A program made the position numbers and the translations under genes. From contig VBEU01000163.1 of NCBI GenBank assembly GCA_005883775.1, positions 1-20,344 on the forward strand: DNA of 20,344 nt, read 5' to 3'. The stretch is from Chloroflexota bacterium (GTDB lineage: Bacteria; Chloroflexota; Limnocylindria; P2-11E). Below are positions 7,176 to 15,420 of this stretch, one piece after another (position 1 is the first letter of the stretch; each line of letters starts with the position of its first letter). A model generated the notes under the pieces. That model saw nothing but the letters and a program-made list of their open reading frames with translations, was not told the origin of the DNA and did not search any database.

Positions 7176-8690
7176 TCAGCGGTGACGAAGTAGCGCGAGC
7201 CCCTGTCCGGACGCGATCTCGTCGTACCCTTGTGCCTCGAGCGTCACGATCTCTGCGAGATGCTTTTGCTCGTCGCGGTTCACCGTCGGGTCCGCGTAGT
7301 CGAGGATGACGTACTGGGCGGCGCACGGATCGAGCCCGTTGAGGTGGTAGTTGAACCGGCGCTCGGGTACCTGCGTGGTGAAGAAGTCGCGCGACGAGAT
7401 GGACGCGTCGACCGGTATCGCCCCGACCGCGGGAAGAAACGGCTCGTATCGGGGTTCGCGCGCGAAGATCTGGCCTTCGGACGGCGCGCGGTCCGGATTG
7501 CCGCGGAGATATGCGTCGTAAAAGTCGGGCGTGAACGGGATCGCTCCGTGCACGAACGAGAACGCGAGCGCGCTCACCAGAACGGCCCCCACGAGTCTTC
7601 GGCGCAGCACCGGGCGGTCGGGAAGCGTGGCGAAACCGAGGATCGAGGCGCCGAGCGCGAGCGGTATGACGGGCGCGCCGTATTGATTGTGATGGGTGTG
7701 TTGGCCGCCATAGTTGGAAAGCAGCAGGTAGCCGAGTGGAACGATCGACGGGATCAGGGCCGACCGCGCGCGTAGCGCAAGCCCGAGCCCCGGTGCGAAC
7801 AGCGTGAGGACGAACGCGATCTTCGACCCGACCTCGCCGCTGAGAAGCACGCGGATGACCCGGAGGGGATCGAGGACGAGGGTGCGCGCGATCTCGAATT
7901 CATCGCCGCCGAGACTGGCGTAGCGGCCGAGATATTGGTACGGCGCCCCGCCCGCGAAGGCCGGGATGATGACCTTGAGCGTCACGATGAACCAGGCGGC
8001 ACTTGCGATCGCGACGAACGCACCGAGCCGGAACCGTCGCTGCGCCAGGAGCGCGAGACCGAACCCGATGGCGATGAGCGGCAGCTCCTCCTTCACGAGA
8101 AACGAAGCGCCCAGGCAGATCAGGAGCGGTACCGTCCTCCGGCTCGCGAGGAAATACATCGCGAGCCCGAGCGGGAGCACCGCGAGCGTGATCTCGTGGA
8201 AGTCGTAGAACGTGATCCACGCGAGCGGCGCGGAAAGGACGTAGACGGCGATCCAGACGAGCCGCTGCTCGCCGCGCGGAAGGTAGCGCCGCGCCAGCAG
8301 GTACACCGGCCAGGCACCCAGGGCGAGGGCGACGGTCTGAAAGACGATGAGCGTTTCGGGATGAGGGACGATCGCGTAGAACGGGACGACGAGGAGAAGA
8401 GCCGGAGAGAAGTGATCGAGGAAGAAGGAATGGGGGTCGCACCGCTCGAGGCTGAGCGTCGACTCCATGAAACGGCCGTGGATGGTATTCCAGAGCACCT
8501 GGTCGAACACACCGAGATCGAGCGCCGTCGAGTGGAATGCCCAGTGCCTCACCAGCGAGAGCGAACCGAACACGAGGACGTACACGAGCGCCATCGCGAA
8601 CGCGATCCGTCCTTCGTGTCGATCGAGCCACGTCCAGAAATTGGCGGGCGCTATTTCCGGCGAGTTCTTGACGGCGGTCGCCGGCTGCAC
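7176..8690 (-). CDS. DUF2079 family polytopic membrane protein
   Basis: Signature DUF2079 sequence: STALDLGVFDQVLWNTIHGR, then LDHFSPALLLVVPFYAIVPH, then ALALGAWPVYLLARRYLPRG, with about ten hydrophobic helices and a C-terminal soluble part. DUF2079 proteins resemble GT-C-fold glycosyltransferases, but the substrate is unknown. The frame is open to 8867. I place the start at the GTG at 8690, giving 504 residues. This puts about 30 residues before helix 1 and leaves a 46-base gap to the divergent gene at 8737. A GTG at 8747 is also possible but would overlap that gene. No clear ribosome-binding site is seen for either. Confidence 0.85.
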   Translation of the reverse strand: MQPATAVKNSPEIAPANFWTWLDRHEGRIAFAMALVYVLVFGSLSLVRHWAFHSTALDLGVFDQVLWNTIHGRFMESTLSLERCDPHSFFLDHFSPALLLVVPFYAIVPHPETLIVFQTVALALGAWPVYLLARRYLPRGEQRLVWIAVYVLSAPLAWITFYDFHEITLAVLPLGLAMYFLASRRTVPLLICLGASFLVKEELPLIAIGFGLALLAQRRFRLGAFVAIASAAWFIVTLKVIIPAFAGGAPYQYLGRYASLGGDEFEIARTLVLDPLRVIRVLLSGEVGSKIAFVLTLFAPGLGLALRARSALIPSIVPLGYLLLSNYGGQHTHHNQYGAPVIPLALGASILGFATLPDRPVLRRRLVGAVLVSALAFSFVHGAIPFTPDFYDAYLRGNPDRAPSEGQIFAREPRYEPFLPAVGAIPVDASISSRDFFTTQVPERRFNYHLNGLDPCAAQYVILDYADPTVNRDEQKHLAEIVTLEAQGYDEIASGQGLALLRHR

Positions 8691-8724
8691 GGCGCTATTC
8701 TCACGCCCAGAGACGCTTTCGCTC

Positions 8725-8730
8725 GGAGGA
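8725..8730 (+). promoter_or_regulatory. Shine-Dalgarno for the 67-residue protein
   Basis: GGAGGA sits 6 bases before the TTG at 8737. It lies in the 46-base divergent gap (8691-8736), which must hold the promoters for both directions; no clear -35/-10 pair can be read there. Confidence 0.7.
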
Positions 8731-8736
8731 CCCTCA

Positions 8737-8940
8737 TTGATCAGCACGGCCGCGCGTGACCGCGTCAAGCTCGCGATCGACCAATGCGAAGAGCAGTTCC
8801 ACGTGTACGACGACCAATCGGCGCTCGATACCCTCGACTCGTACGAGGCCGCGCTCAACCGCGGCAAGGCGATAGGTTTTCAGGAGGCCGCGCACTACGT
8901 CAAATCGGCTCTCCACGACATCGACGTCAAAAGCCTTTGA
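8737..8940 (+). CDS. Small soluble protein, 67 residues, unknown
   Basis: TTG start at 8737 with GGAGGA 6 bases upstream. The product begins MISTAARDRVKLAIDQCEEQ and continues as an amphipathic, probably all-helical protein with one Cys (Cys17). There is no signal or membrane segment. It is the first gene of a plus-strand run and is followed 15 bases later by the RAM-domain gene, so the two may work together. The frame is open upstream, but that part lies antisense to the DUF2079 gene. Family not recognised. Confidence 0.65.
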   Translation: MISTAARDRVKLAIDQCEEQFHVYDDQSALDTLDSYEAALNRGKAIGFQEAAHYVKSALHDIDVKSL

Positions 8941-8955
8941 AGCGATGAGACTCCG

Positions 8956-9240
8956 ATGATCACGGCGGTCGTCCTCATCACGGCGGAAAAGGGCGCGCTC
9001 CCGAAGCTCGGCGAAGCGCTCGCGGCCGTCGAGGGCGTGTCCGAGGTCTACTCGGTCACCGGCGATTTCGATTTCGTGGCGATGGTCCGGGCGCGGGAGC
9101 ACGACGAGCTCGCCGACATCGTGACCCAGCGGATCGCCCAGGTGCCCGGCGTCGCGCGGACCCAAACCCACGTGGCGTTCAAGGCCTACTCCCGCCACGA
9201 CCTCGAGTCACTCTTCGCGATCGGAGCGGAGGAAGGCTGA
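8956..9240 (+). CDS. Stand-alone Lrp/AsnC effector (RAM) domain protein
   Basis: A 94-residue protein made only of the Lrp/AsnC C-terminal ligand-binding alpha-beta sandwich: MITAVVLITAEKGALPKLGE, then GVSEVYSVTGDFDFVAMVRA with the family GxxDxV pattern, then PGVARTQTHVAFKAY. There is no helix-turn-helix, so it is not itself a DNA-binding repressor. Stand-alone RAM proteins form oligomers and bind amino acids or effectors; the ligand here is unknown. Its TGA overlaps the proposed CTG start of the next gene. Confidence 0.9.
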   Translation: MITAVVLITAEKGALPKLGEALAAVEGVSEVYSVTGDFDFVAMVRAREHDELADIVTQRIAQVPGVARTQTHVAFKAYSRHDLESLFAIGAEEG

Positions 9241-10115
9241 CGCCCGCCACCCTCTGGCGCTCCGCGTCGGCGCCCCAGCGCCTTCTCATAGTTGCCGGCG
9301 TCTTCTTGATCGCGACAGGACTCTTTCACGTCGTCATCTACGCGTTCGCGGACGGTGGCTGGGACGGACCGGTCTCGTGGCGCAAGCCCATCGAGTTCGG
9401 GCTGTCCGGTGGGATCACGACGCTCTCGCTGGCGGCCGTGATGGGCCGCCTGCCGCGCACCGCCTGGCTGGCGTGGCCGTCCGCCGTCGCTACTTCACTC
9501 TTCGTTCCGGAGACGCTCCTCATCGATCTGCAGCGCTGGCGCGGCGTGCCTTCGCATTTCAACAGCTCGACCGTGTTCGATGCCGCCGTGTTCAGCTTGA
9601 TGGGCGCGCTCGTCGCGTTCGTCTCGATCGCGATCTTCGTGATGACGATCTGGACATTTACGTCCTTGCGCGGCCCCGCAAGCACCGGCCTGGGCATCCG
9701 CGCCGGAATGGCCTTCCTGACGATCGGTCAGGTCCTCGGTTTCATGATCGTGGTCAACGGCCTGGAGGTCGATGACGTGTACCGGTCGAGTGTCTTCGGC
9801 GCCGCGGGCGAGATGAAGCTCCCGCACGCGGTAGCGCTTCACGCCCTTCAGGTGCTCGGCTTGCTCGCTTTGCTCCTCGAACGCACGGCCCTGGCCGAAT
9901 CACGGCGCATCCTGCTCGTTCTCCTGGCGGTTTGCGGCTACACCCTCGCGCTTGGCGTGGCGGCGCTCCAGACGTTCGGCGGACGCGCGCCACTCGATCT
10001 GACACCGCCCGGCGTGACCGGCGCGGCAGGGGCGATCGCCATGCTCGTGGTGGCCTACGCGGCGGCGCTCCGTGCGGCGCCGGCGGCGTTCCGCTGGAGC
10101 GCGCCACCCAACTAG
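9237..10115 (+). CDS. Multi-pass membrane protein, unknown function
   Basis: A membrane protein with about seven helices. Notable conserved-looking parts are GWDGPVSWRKPIEFGLSGGI and GEMKLPHAVALHALQVLGLL, which contain buried His, Lys and Trp residues; heme or quinone binding is conceivable but not shown. The first canonical start (TTG, 9306) cuts the first helix (RLLIVAGVFLIATGLFHVV) in half. The frame runs back, with no ATG, GTG or TTG nearby, to a CTG at 9237 that overlaps the previous stop (CTGA) and has ggagg just upstream. I therefore give the CTG start (292 residues), with 9306 as the conservative alternative (269 residues). Confidence 0.7.
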   Translation: MTPATLWRSASAPQRLLIVAGVFLIATGLFHVVIYAFADGGWDGPVSWRKPIEFGLSGGITTLSLAAVMGRLPRTAWLAWPSAVATSLFVPETLLIDLQRWRGVPSHFNSSTVFDAAVFSLMGALVAFVSIAIFVMTIWTFTSLRGPASTGLGIRAGMAFLTIGQVLGFMIVVNGLEVDDVYRSSVFGAAGEMKLPHAVALHALQVLGLLALLLERTALAESRRILLVLLAVCGYTLALGVAALQTFGGRAPLDLTPPGVTGAAGAIAMLVVAYAAALRAAPAAFRWSAPPN

Positions 10116-10125
10116 ACTCGCGGCA

Positions 10126-12630
10126 ATGCAGGCCGTCGTCATGGCGGGCGGCGAGGGGAGCCGTCTTCGACCGCTGACGATCAATCGTCCGAAGCCGATG
10201 GTGCCCATCGTCGACAAGCCGTGCCTCGGGCACATCTTCGAGCTCCTCAAGCGCCACGGCATCGAGGACTCGTTCGTCACGCTTCAGTACCTCGCCTCGG
10301 TCATCCAGGACAGCTACGGGGACGGCGGCGGGGTCGGGATGCGGCTTCGTTACAGCGTGGAGGAAACCCCGCTCGGCACGGGCGGGTCGGTCCGGCAGCT
10401 GGCCGACGATCTCGACGGCACGTTCCTCGTCATCTCCGGCGATGCCCTCACGGACATCGACCTGTCGAAGGTCATCGCCTTCCATCGCGAGCGCAAGGCC
10501 GCGGTCACGCTGACGCTGGTGCACGTGCCAAACCCTCTGGAGTACGGCGTCGTGATCACCGGCGAGGACGGGCGGATCGCCAAGTTCCTCGAGAAACCCT
10601 CCTGGGGCGAGGTCTTCAGCGACACGATCAACACCGGGATCTACGTCATCGAGCCGCGGGTCCTCGAGCGTTTCGGCCTAGGCGAGGTCTTCGACTTCAG
10701 CAAAGACCTCTTCCCGCGTCTGCTCGCGGAGGGTGAGCCGCTCTTCGGGTACGTCGCCGAGGGGTACTGGACCGATGTGGGTTCCATCGCCGAATACGCG
10801 CGGGCCAACGCCGATCTCCTGCGCGGGAAGGTGAAGTGCGATGACCTCGCGCACGAGCTCATGCCCGGCGTCTGGACGGCAGGCGACGTCGACATCAACG
10901 AGTCGGCCAAGCTCACCGGCCCCATCTTCCTGGGCGAAGGCGTGAAGATCGGACCGCACGCCGAAATCATCGGACCGACCGTACTGCGGGACTACGTCTC
11001 GGTCGACGTCGGCGCAATCATCGATAGCTCGATCGTCTGGCGGAACACGTATATCGGCGAACGGTCGGAGCTGCACGGCGCGCTCGTCGGCCGGCAGTGC
11101 GCCCTGAAGTCGCGCGTGATCCTCGAGGAAGGCAGCGTCATCGGCGACCACACCATCGTGGGCGACCACGCCCGCGTTCGCGCGCAGGTGAAGGTCTGGC
11201 CCGACAAGCAGATCGAGTCGGGTGCCGTGATCGGATCGAGCCTCATCTGGGGCGCCCAGGGACGGCGCGGGCTCTTCGGCCGGTTCGGCGTGACCGGCAT
11301 CGTCAACATCGACCTCACCCCGGAATTCGTAGCACGGCTTGGGTCGGCCTACGCGTCGACACTGAAGCTGGGCGCGACGATCACGATGAACCGCGACCAG
11401 CATCGATCGAGCCGCATGCTGAAACGCGGGCTCATGAGCGGCATCGTCAGCGCGGGGGTACACGTCGCCGACCTTTCGCAGGCGCCACTCCCGATCGGGC
11501 GATTCCACACGCGACGCCTCGGCGCCGCAGGCGGCGTGCACGTGCGCGTCTCGCCGTTCGACGTGCGCGTCTGCGACGTGAAGTTCTTCGATCGCCAGGC
11601 GCTCGACATGGACAGGGCGCAGGAGCGGAAAGTAGAGACCATCTTCTTCCGGGAGGACCTGCGCCGCGTTTCGTACGAGGACGTCGGCCGGATATTCGAG
11701 TCCCCGCGTGTCGGCGAGGCCTACAGCGAAGCGTTCCTCGCGGAGGTCGCGCGGCGCAAGGAGATCGCCGAGGCGAAGCCGAAGATCGTGGTCAATTACT
11801 CGCACGGCACGCCCGCGCAGTTCCTTCCGCAGCTCCTGAACGTGATCGGCGTCGAGGCGGTGGCCGTGAACGGCGTCGTCTCCGAGAACATCGGTTCGCG
11901 CTCGTTCGAGGAGTTCCAGGAGGAGCAGCGGCAGCTCGCGGTGCTCGTCCCCGCGCTGGGAGCGTCGCTCGGGGTGATCGTCGACGCCGGTGGCGAGAAG
12001 ATCTTCGTCGTCGACGATCGCGGGCGGGTGATCAGCGACATGCATTTCCTGACCGCGTTCGTGTCGCTCACCGTGCGTCAGGTGCCCGGGGTCGTGGCGG
12101 TGCCCGTGTACGCGCCGTCGTCGATCGAGCAGATCGTGGTGGCGCACGGCGGCCGCGTGCAGAGGGTCCGCGCGTCGGCCGAGGCGCAGATGAGCCTCGC
12201 CGCGCGCGAGCATCCGCTCCTCATCGGCGACGGCTTCGGCGGATTCATCTTCCCGCGGTTCCACCCGTCGTTCGACGGCCTCTTCGCGACCGTTCGGCTC
12301 CTCGAGCTCCTCGTCGCGGCGAAGCAGACGCTGAGCGAGGTGATCGATGAGACCCCACCGGTCCACGTCGCGCGCCTCCAGGTCGTCTGCCCCTGGGAGC
12401 AGAAAGGCCGCGTCATGCGGATGCTCGCGCAGGATCCGAAGACCGAGCGGACACGGCAGATCGACGGCGTGAAGCACCAGAACGACGGCGATCCCGGCGA
12501 GTGGATCCTCGTCCTGCCGGACGCCGACCGACCGCTCTTCAACGTGTACGCGGAGGCAAAGGATGACGATCGCGCGTGGATGCTCGTCCACGAGTACGCG
12601 GACAAGCTCGAGCGGATGCGCGCTCCTTGA
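10126..12630 (+). CDS. Mannose-1-phosphate guanylyltransferase fused to degenerate phosphomannomutase domain
   Basis: An 834-residue, three-part protein. Residues 1-235 are a nucleotidyltransferase: GGEGSRLRPLT at 8-18, the metal site SGDALTD at 104-110, FLEKP at 154-158 and WTDVGS at 215-220. Residues 245-375 are left-handed beta-helix repeats. Residues 385-834 resemble phosphohexomutase, but the catalytic motifs are altered: the phosphoserine loop (usually TASHNP) reads RVSPFD, the metal loop (usually DGDxDR) reads DAGGEK, and the sugar loop (usually GEESGH) reads GDGFGG. Similar long proteins occur in Actinomycetota as mannose-1-phosphate guanyltransferase. Likely product is GDP-mannose or another NDP-sugar. 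The start is ATG 10126, 10 bases after the previous stop. The mutase domain is probably non-catalytic. Confidence 0.88.
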   Translation: MQAVVMAGGEGSRLRPLTINRPKPMVPIVDKPCLGHIFELLKRHGIEDSFVTLQYLASVIQDSYGDGGGVGMRLRYSVEETPLGTGGSVRQLADDLDGTFLVISGDALTDIDLSKVIAFHRERKAAVTLTLVHVPNPLEYGVVITGEDGRIAKFLEKPSWGEVFSDTINTGIYVIEPRVLERFGLGEVFDFSKDLFPRLLAEGEPLFGYVAEGYWTDVGSIAEYARANADLLRGKVKCDDLAHELMPGVWTAGDVDINESAKLTGPIFLGEGVKIGPHAEIIGPTVLRDYVSVDVGAIIDSSIVWRNTYIGERSELHGALVGRQCALKSRVILEEGSVIGDHTIVGDHARVRAQVKVWPDKQIESGAVIGSSLIWGAQGRRGLFGRFGVTGIVNIDLTPEFVARLGSAYASTLKLGATITMNRDQHRSSRMLKRGLMSGIVSAGVHVADLSQAPLPIGRFHTRRLGAAGGVHVRVSPFDVRVCDVKFFDRQALDMDRAQERKVETIFFREDLRRVSYEDVGRIFESPRVGEAYSEAFLAEVARRKEIAEAKPKIVVNYSHGTPAQFLPQLLNVIGVEAVAVNGVVSENIGSRSFEEFQEEQRQLAVLVPALGASLGVIVDAGGEKIFVVDDRGRVISDMHFLTAFVSLTVRQVPGVVAVPVYAPSSIEQIVVAHGGRVQRVRASAEAQMSLAAREHPLLIGDGFGGFIFPRFHPSFDGLFATVRLLELLVAAKQTLSEVIDETPPVHVARLQVVCPWEQKGRVMRMLAQDPKTERTRQIDGVKHQNDGDPGEWILVLPDADRPLFNVYAEAKDDDRAWMLVHEYADKLERMRAP

Positions 12631-13487
12631 GCATTCGCATAGCCGTCGCGCAGTGCGCGCCGGCGCTCGGCGCGGTGAAGCGCAACCTGGACATGCACAT
12701 GAAGTGGATCGCTCGCGCGAAGACGGCGGGCGCCCGTCTGGTGGTCTTTCCGGAGCTCTCGCTGACGGGGTATTACCTAAAAGATCTCGCCGCCGACGTG
12801 GCGTGCGCCGCCGACGATCCGCAGCTTTTGCCCATCGCCGAGGCGTCCCGCGAGCTTGATATCAGCGCCGGGTTCGTCGAGCGCTCGGCCGACGCGAAGC
12901 TCCACATCGCGCAGGGGCACTGGTCGGGCGGGAAGCTGGTGCACATCCACCGCAAGGTCTACCTGCCGACCTACGGCATCTTCGACGACGGCCGCTACTT
13001 CGGGCCGGGCGATCGCTTCGACACGTACCGCTGGGCGGGCGGGACGACGGGCGTCGCGATCTGCGAGGACCTGTGGCACGTGTCGACGCCGTACCTCTAT
13101 GCCGCGGCCGGCGCGACGATCGTCCTCGCTCCGTCAGCGAGCCCCGGCCGTGGCGTCGCGGAGGGCGGCGATCTTGGCACCGCCGAATCGTGCCGGCTCA
13201 TGGACCGCTTCTACGCGTCCTATCTCACGGTCTACGTCGTCTACGTCAATCGCGTCGGCCACGAGGATGGCATCGCGTTCTGGGGCGGGTCAGAGATCGT
13301 CGCGCCCGACGGGACCGTAGCCGCGCGCGCCCCGGAATTTGACGAGGACCTGCTCATCGGTGAGATCGATCCGGAGCTCGTCGCCCGCGAGCGCGCGCGC
13401 AATCCGTTGCTGCGCGACGAGCGCGAGGACATCGTCCTGCGCAACATCGCCGGCCGTCTCGGGCTGCCGTTCGACCGCCGTGACTAG
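12627..13487 (+). CDS. Nitrilase-fold amidase, probable glutaminase partner of NadE
   Basis: A 286-residue carbon-nitrogen hydrolase. The Glu-Lys-Cys triad is complete: Glu43 in VVFPELSLTGY, Lys110 in HIHRKVYLPTYG, and Cys146 in GVAICEDLW. The HRKVYLPTYGIFDDGRYF segment and the tail RNPLLRDEREDIVLRNI resemble the N-terminal glutaminase domain of glutamine-dependent NAD synthetases. The start is TTG at 12627, overlapping the previous stop (TTGA) and giving MSIRIAVAQCAP. It overlaps nadE by 8 bases, so it likely supplies ammonia to the downstream synthetase. A free-standing amidase with another substrate remains possible. Confidence 0.85.
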   Translation: MSIRIAVAQCAPALGAVKRNLDMHMKWIARAKTAGARLVVFPELSLTGYYLKDLAADVACAADDPQLLPIAEASRELDISAGFVERSADAKLHIAQGHWSGGKLVHIHRKVYLPTYGIFDDGRYFGPGDRFDTYRWAGGTTGVAICEDLWHVSTPYLYAAAGATIVLAPSASPGRGVAEGGDLGTAESCRLMDRFYASYLTVYVVYVNRVGHEDGIAFWGGSEIVAPDGTVAARAPEFDEDLLIGEIDPELVARERARNPLLRDEREDIVLRNIAGRLGLPFDRRD

Positions 13488-14355
13488 CGGTCTCGCGCGG
13501 ACCGGAGTCATCCGGCCCGACCCCAAGGACCCGTCGCCGCTTCGCATCGACGAAGTCCTCGTGCGCAAGATGCTCGTGCTCTTCATCCGCGACGAGATCG
13601 CCAAGGCGCGGTTGCGGCGGGCCGTCGTCGGCGTATCGGGCGGCGTGGACAGCGCGGTCACCGTCGCGCTGGCAACCGAGGCGCTCGGTCCCGCGAACGT
13701 CCTCGGCCTCTTCACCCCGTACCGCACGTCTTCCGGAGAGTCGCACGACCACGCCCTGGACCTCTCGAAGAAGTTCGGCTTCGCGCTCGAGGAGGTGCCG
13801 ATCACCGAGCAGGTGGACGCGTACTTCGCCGGCGTCAAGGAGAAGGTCGACAAGGTCCGCGTCGGCAACAAGATGGCGCGCGAGCGGAAGAGCATCGAGT
13901 ACGACCGCTCCTGGCCGGACGGGATCGTCCTTGGGACGAGCAACAAGACCGAGCTCCTGCTCGGCTACGGAACCCAGTTCGGCGACATGGCCTGCGGCAT
14001 CAATCCGGTCGGCGATCTGTACAAGACGCAGCTCCGCGAGCTCGCTCTCTCCATCGGTATCCCCGAACGGATCGTGCGCAAGCCGCCGACGGCGGAGCTC
14101 TGGGAGGGACAGACGGACGAGGGCGAGCTCGGCTTCACATACGCCGAAGCCGACCTCGTCCTCTATCACATGGTCGATCGGCGCTTGCGGCCCGCGGAGC
14201 TCGTTGAACACGGCTTCGACGCTCAGCTGGTCACGCGCATCCGCGAGCTGGTCCGGCGCAACCACTACAAGCGCGTCATGCCGCTCATCGCGAAGCTCAG
14301 CCTCCGAACCATAGGCCACGACTTCCTCTATCCGCGCGACTGGGAGGCGGACTGA
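13480..14355 (+). CDS. nadE: NAD+ synthetase, synthetase domain
   Basis: A 291-residue NadE that adenylates nicotinate adenine dinucleotide and amidates it to NAD+. Visible are the ATP-pyrophosphatase P-loop GVSGGVDSAV (SGGVDS at 53-58), GNKMARERKS, LGTSNKTELLLGYGTQFGD and KPPTAELWEGQTDEGELGF, all characteristic. The start is GTG at 13480, overlapping the amidase gene by 8 bases; the frame is open further back, but that part is shadow of the amidase. With the upstream amidase, the pair totals 577 residues, comparable to a fused glutamine-dependent NAD synthetase, which suggests a two-subunit version. A structured GC-rich element follows. Confidence 0.93.
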   Translation: MTSGLARTGVIRPDPKDPSPLRIDEVLVRKMLVLFIRDEIAKARLRRAVVGVSGGVDSAVTVALATEALGPANVLGLFTPYRTSSGESHDHALDLSKKFGFALEEVPITEQVDAYFAGVKEKVDKVRVGNKMARERKSIEYDRSWPDGIVLGTSNKTELLLGYGTQFGDMACGINPVGDLYKTQLRELALSIGIPERIVRKPPTAELWEGQTDEGELGFTYAEADLVLYHMVDRRLRPAELVEHGFDAQLVTRIRELVRRNHYKRVMPLIAKLSLRTIGHDFLYPRDWEAD

Positions 14356-14384
14356 GCCTCGAGCCTGACCGCACGGGATCGGTT

Positions 14385-14515
14385 GCCGCGGGGTCGACCG
14401 AAACCCTCTCTTCGCGCCGGGGTCCCCCCGGCCTCGGACGCCTCGGCCGGCACCCCAGCGGTCGCTCCGCGCCCAGGGGCCCCTCCCCCTGGGGGCCCTC
14501 GGTCGACCCCGCGGC
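14385..14515. repeat. GC-rich inverted-repeat element, 17-bp perfect arms with internal hairpins
   Basis: The gap 14356-14522 holds no gene. The left arm gccgcggggtcgaccga (14385-14401) and right arm tcggtcgaccccgcggc (14499-14515) are exact reverse complements, 97 bases apart. Inside are hairpin A (14416-14432, 7-bp stem), hairpin C (14428-14450, 6-bp stem, mutually exclusive with A) and hairpin B (14472-14493, 8-bp stem). The right arm ends 7 bases before the TTG of the transporter gene, so a closed outer stem would cover its ribosome site. It could be a structured leader RNA, a terminator region for the nad operon, or a small mobile repeat. No target-site duplication is seen. Confidence 0.7.
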
Positions 14516-14522
14516 TGCGCCG

Positions 14523-15407
14523 TTGCGGCTCGGACTCGGGTATTCCTTTGCACTAACAGCGGCCGCGTTCTTTGGTGTCGGCGGCATTATCGCGAAGGCG
14601 GCCTTCAACTCGGGTGTGCAGCCGTCCATCCTCGCGGAGTGGCGTGTCCTCTTCGCTTTTCTTGTATTCATTTCGATCTTTGCGGCGATGCGCTTTGACT
14701 TGCGGATTCGCCGCGCCGACCTGCCGCTCTTCGTTGTGTTCGGCGTCATCGGGCTCGCCGGGGTTTCGCTCATCTATTACGAGGCGATCAAGCGCATCCC
14801 GGTCGGGGTTGCCCTCGTCATCGAGTACACCGGGCCGGTCCTGCTCTTGATCTACGCGCGGCTCCGCGGGCGAACGGTCGGCCGGCGCCTCTGGGTTGCC
14901 GCGGTGCTCGCCGTTCTCGGGTGCTTCTTTGCGGCCGGTGCGTACGACGCGCGACTGCGCGAGCTCAACGCGCTCGGCCTCGCGCTTGCTGCGATGGACG
15001 CGTTCGTTTTCGCGCTTTACTTCGCGCTCGGCGAACGTCTTGGCAAGGCGTACGGCACGCCGACACTTCTCGTGTGGGGTTTTGGGTTCGCGCTTGTCGG
15101 GTGGAGCGTCGTACATCCTCCCTGGCTCCTGCCGTGGGCGGAGACAACCGTGGACGGCTACGTCCAGATCGCGGCGGTGGTGGTGATTGCGACGGTCATC
15201 CCATTCGCGCTCACGCTCGCCGCGGTGCGGCTCATCCCGGCCGCGCGCGTCGGCCTTGCGGCGACGTTTGAGCCGGTCGTCGCCGCCATCGCCGCGTGGA
15301 TCGCCCTTGGCGAGAAACTCGATCCGCTGCAGATCGCCGGCGGGATCGTCGTCCTGGTCGGCATCACGGTTGCGCAATCTCTCCGACCGACCGTAGGAAG
15401 CGTCTAG
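14523..15407 (+). CDS. EamA/DMT family transporter
   Basis: A 294-residue membrane protein with about ten helices in two homologous halves, the usual EamA (RhaT/RarD-like) architecture. Landmarks include FALTAAAFFGVGGIIAKAAF, IYYEAIKRIPVGVALVIEYT at the end of the first half, and PAARVGLAATFEPVVAAIAA then LGEKLDPLQIAGGIVVLVGI in the second. It exports or imports a small metabolite that cannot be named from sequence. The TTG at 14523 is the only start that keeps helix 1 whole. No good Shine-Dalgarno is visible; the bases before it belong to the inverted-repeat element. It converges on the minus-strand genes, with 13 bases between the stops. Confidence 0.88.
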   Translation: MRLGLGYSFALTAAAFFGVGGIIAKAAFNSGVQPSILAEWRVLFAFLVFISIFAAMRFDLRIRRADLPLFVVFGVIGLAGVSLIYYEAIKRIPVGVALVIEYTGPVLLLIYARLRGRTVGRRLWVAAVLAVLGCFFAAGAYDARLRELNALGLALAAMDAFVFALYFALGERLGKAYGTPTLLVWGFGFALVGWSVVHPPWLLPWAETTVDGYVQIAAVVVIATVIPFALTLAAVRLIPAARVGLAATFEPVVAAIAAWIALGEKLDPLQIAGGIVVLVGITVAQSLRPTVGSV

Positions 15408-15420
15408 GCCGCCGCTCCTC

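Noticed and set aside
10678..12591. Very long minus-strand open frame (637 codons) opposite the guanylyltransferase gene, and similar ones at 1644-3188, 3148-4377 and 4824-6041
   Set aside because: They are Arg/Asp/Glu/His-rich shadows typical of high-GC genes read antisense; no domain is recognisable and the plus-strand genes are certain.
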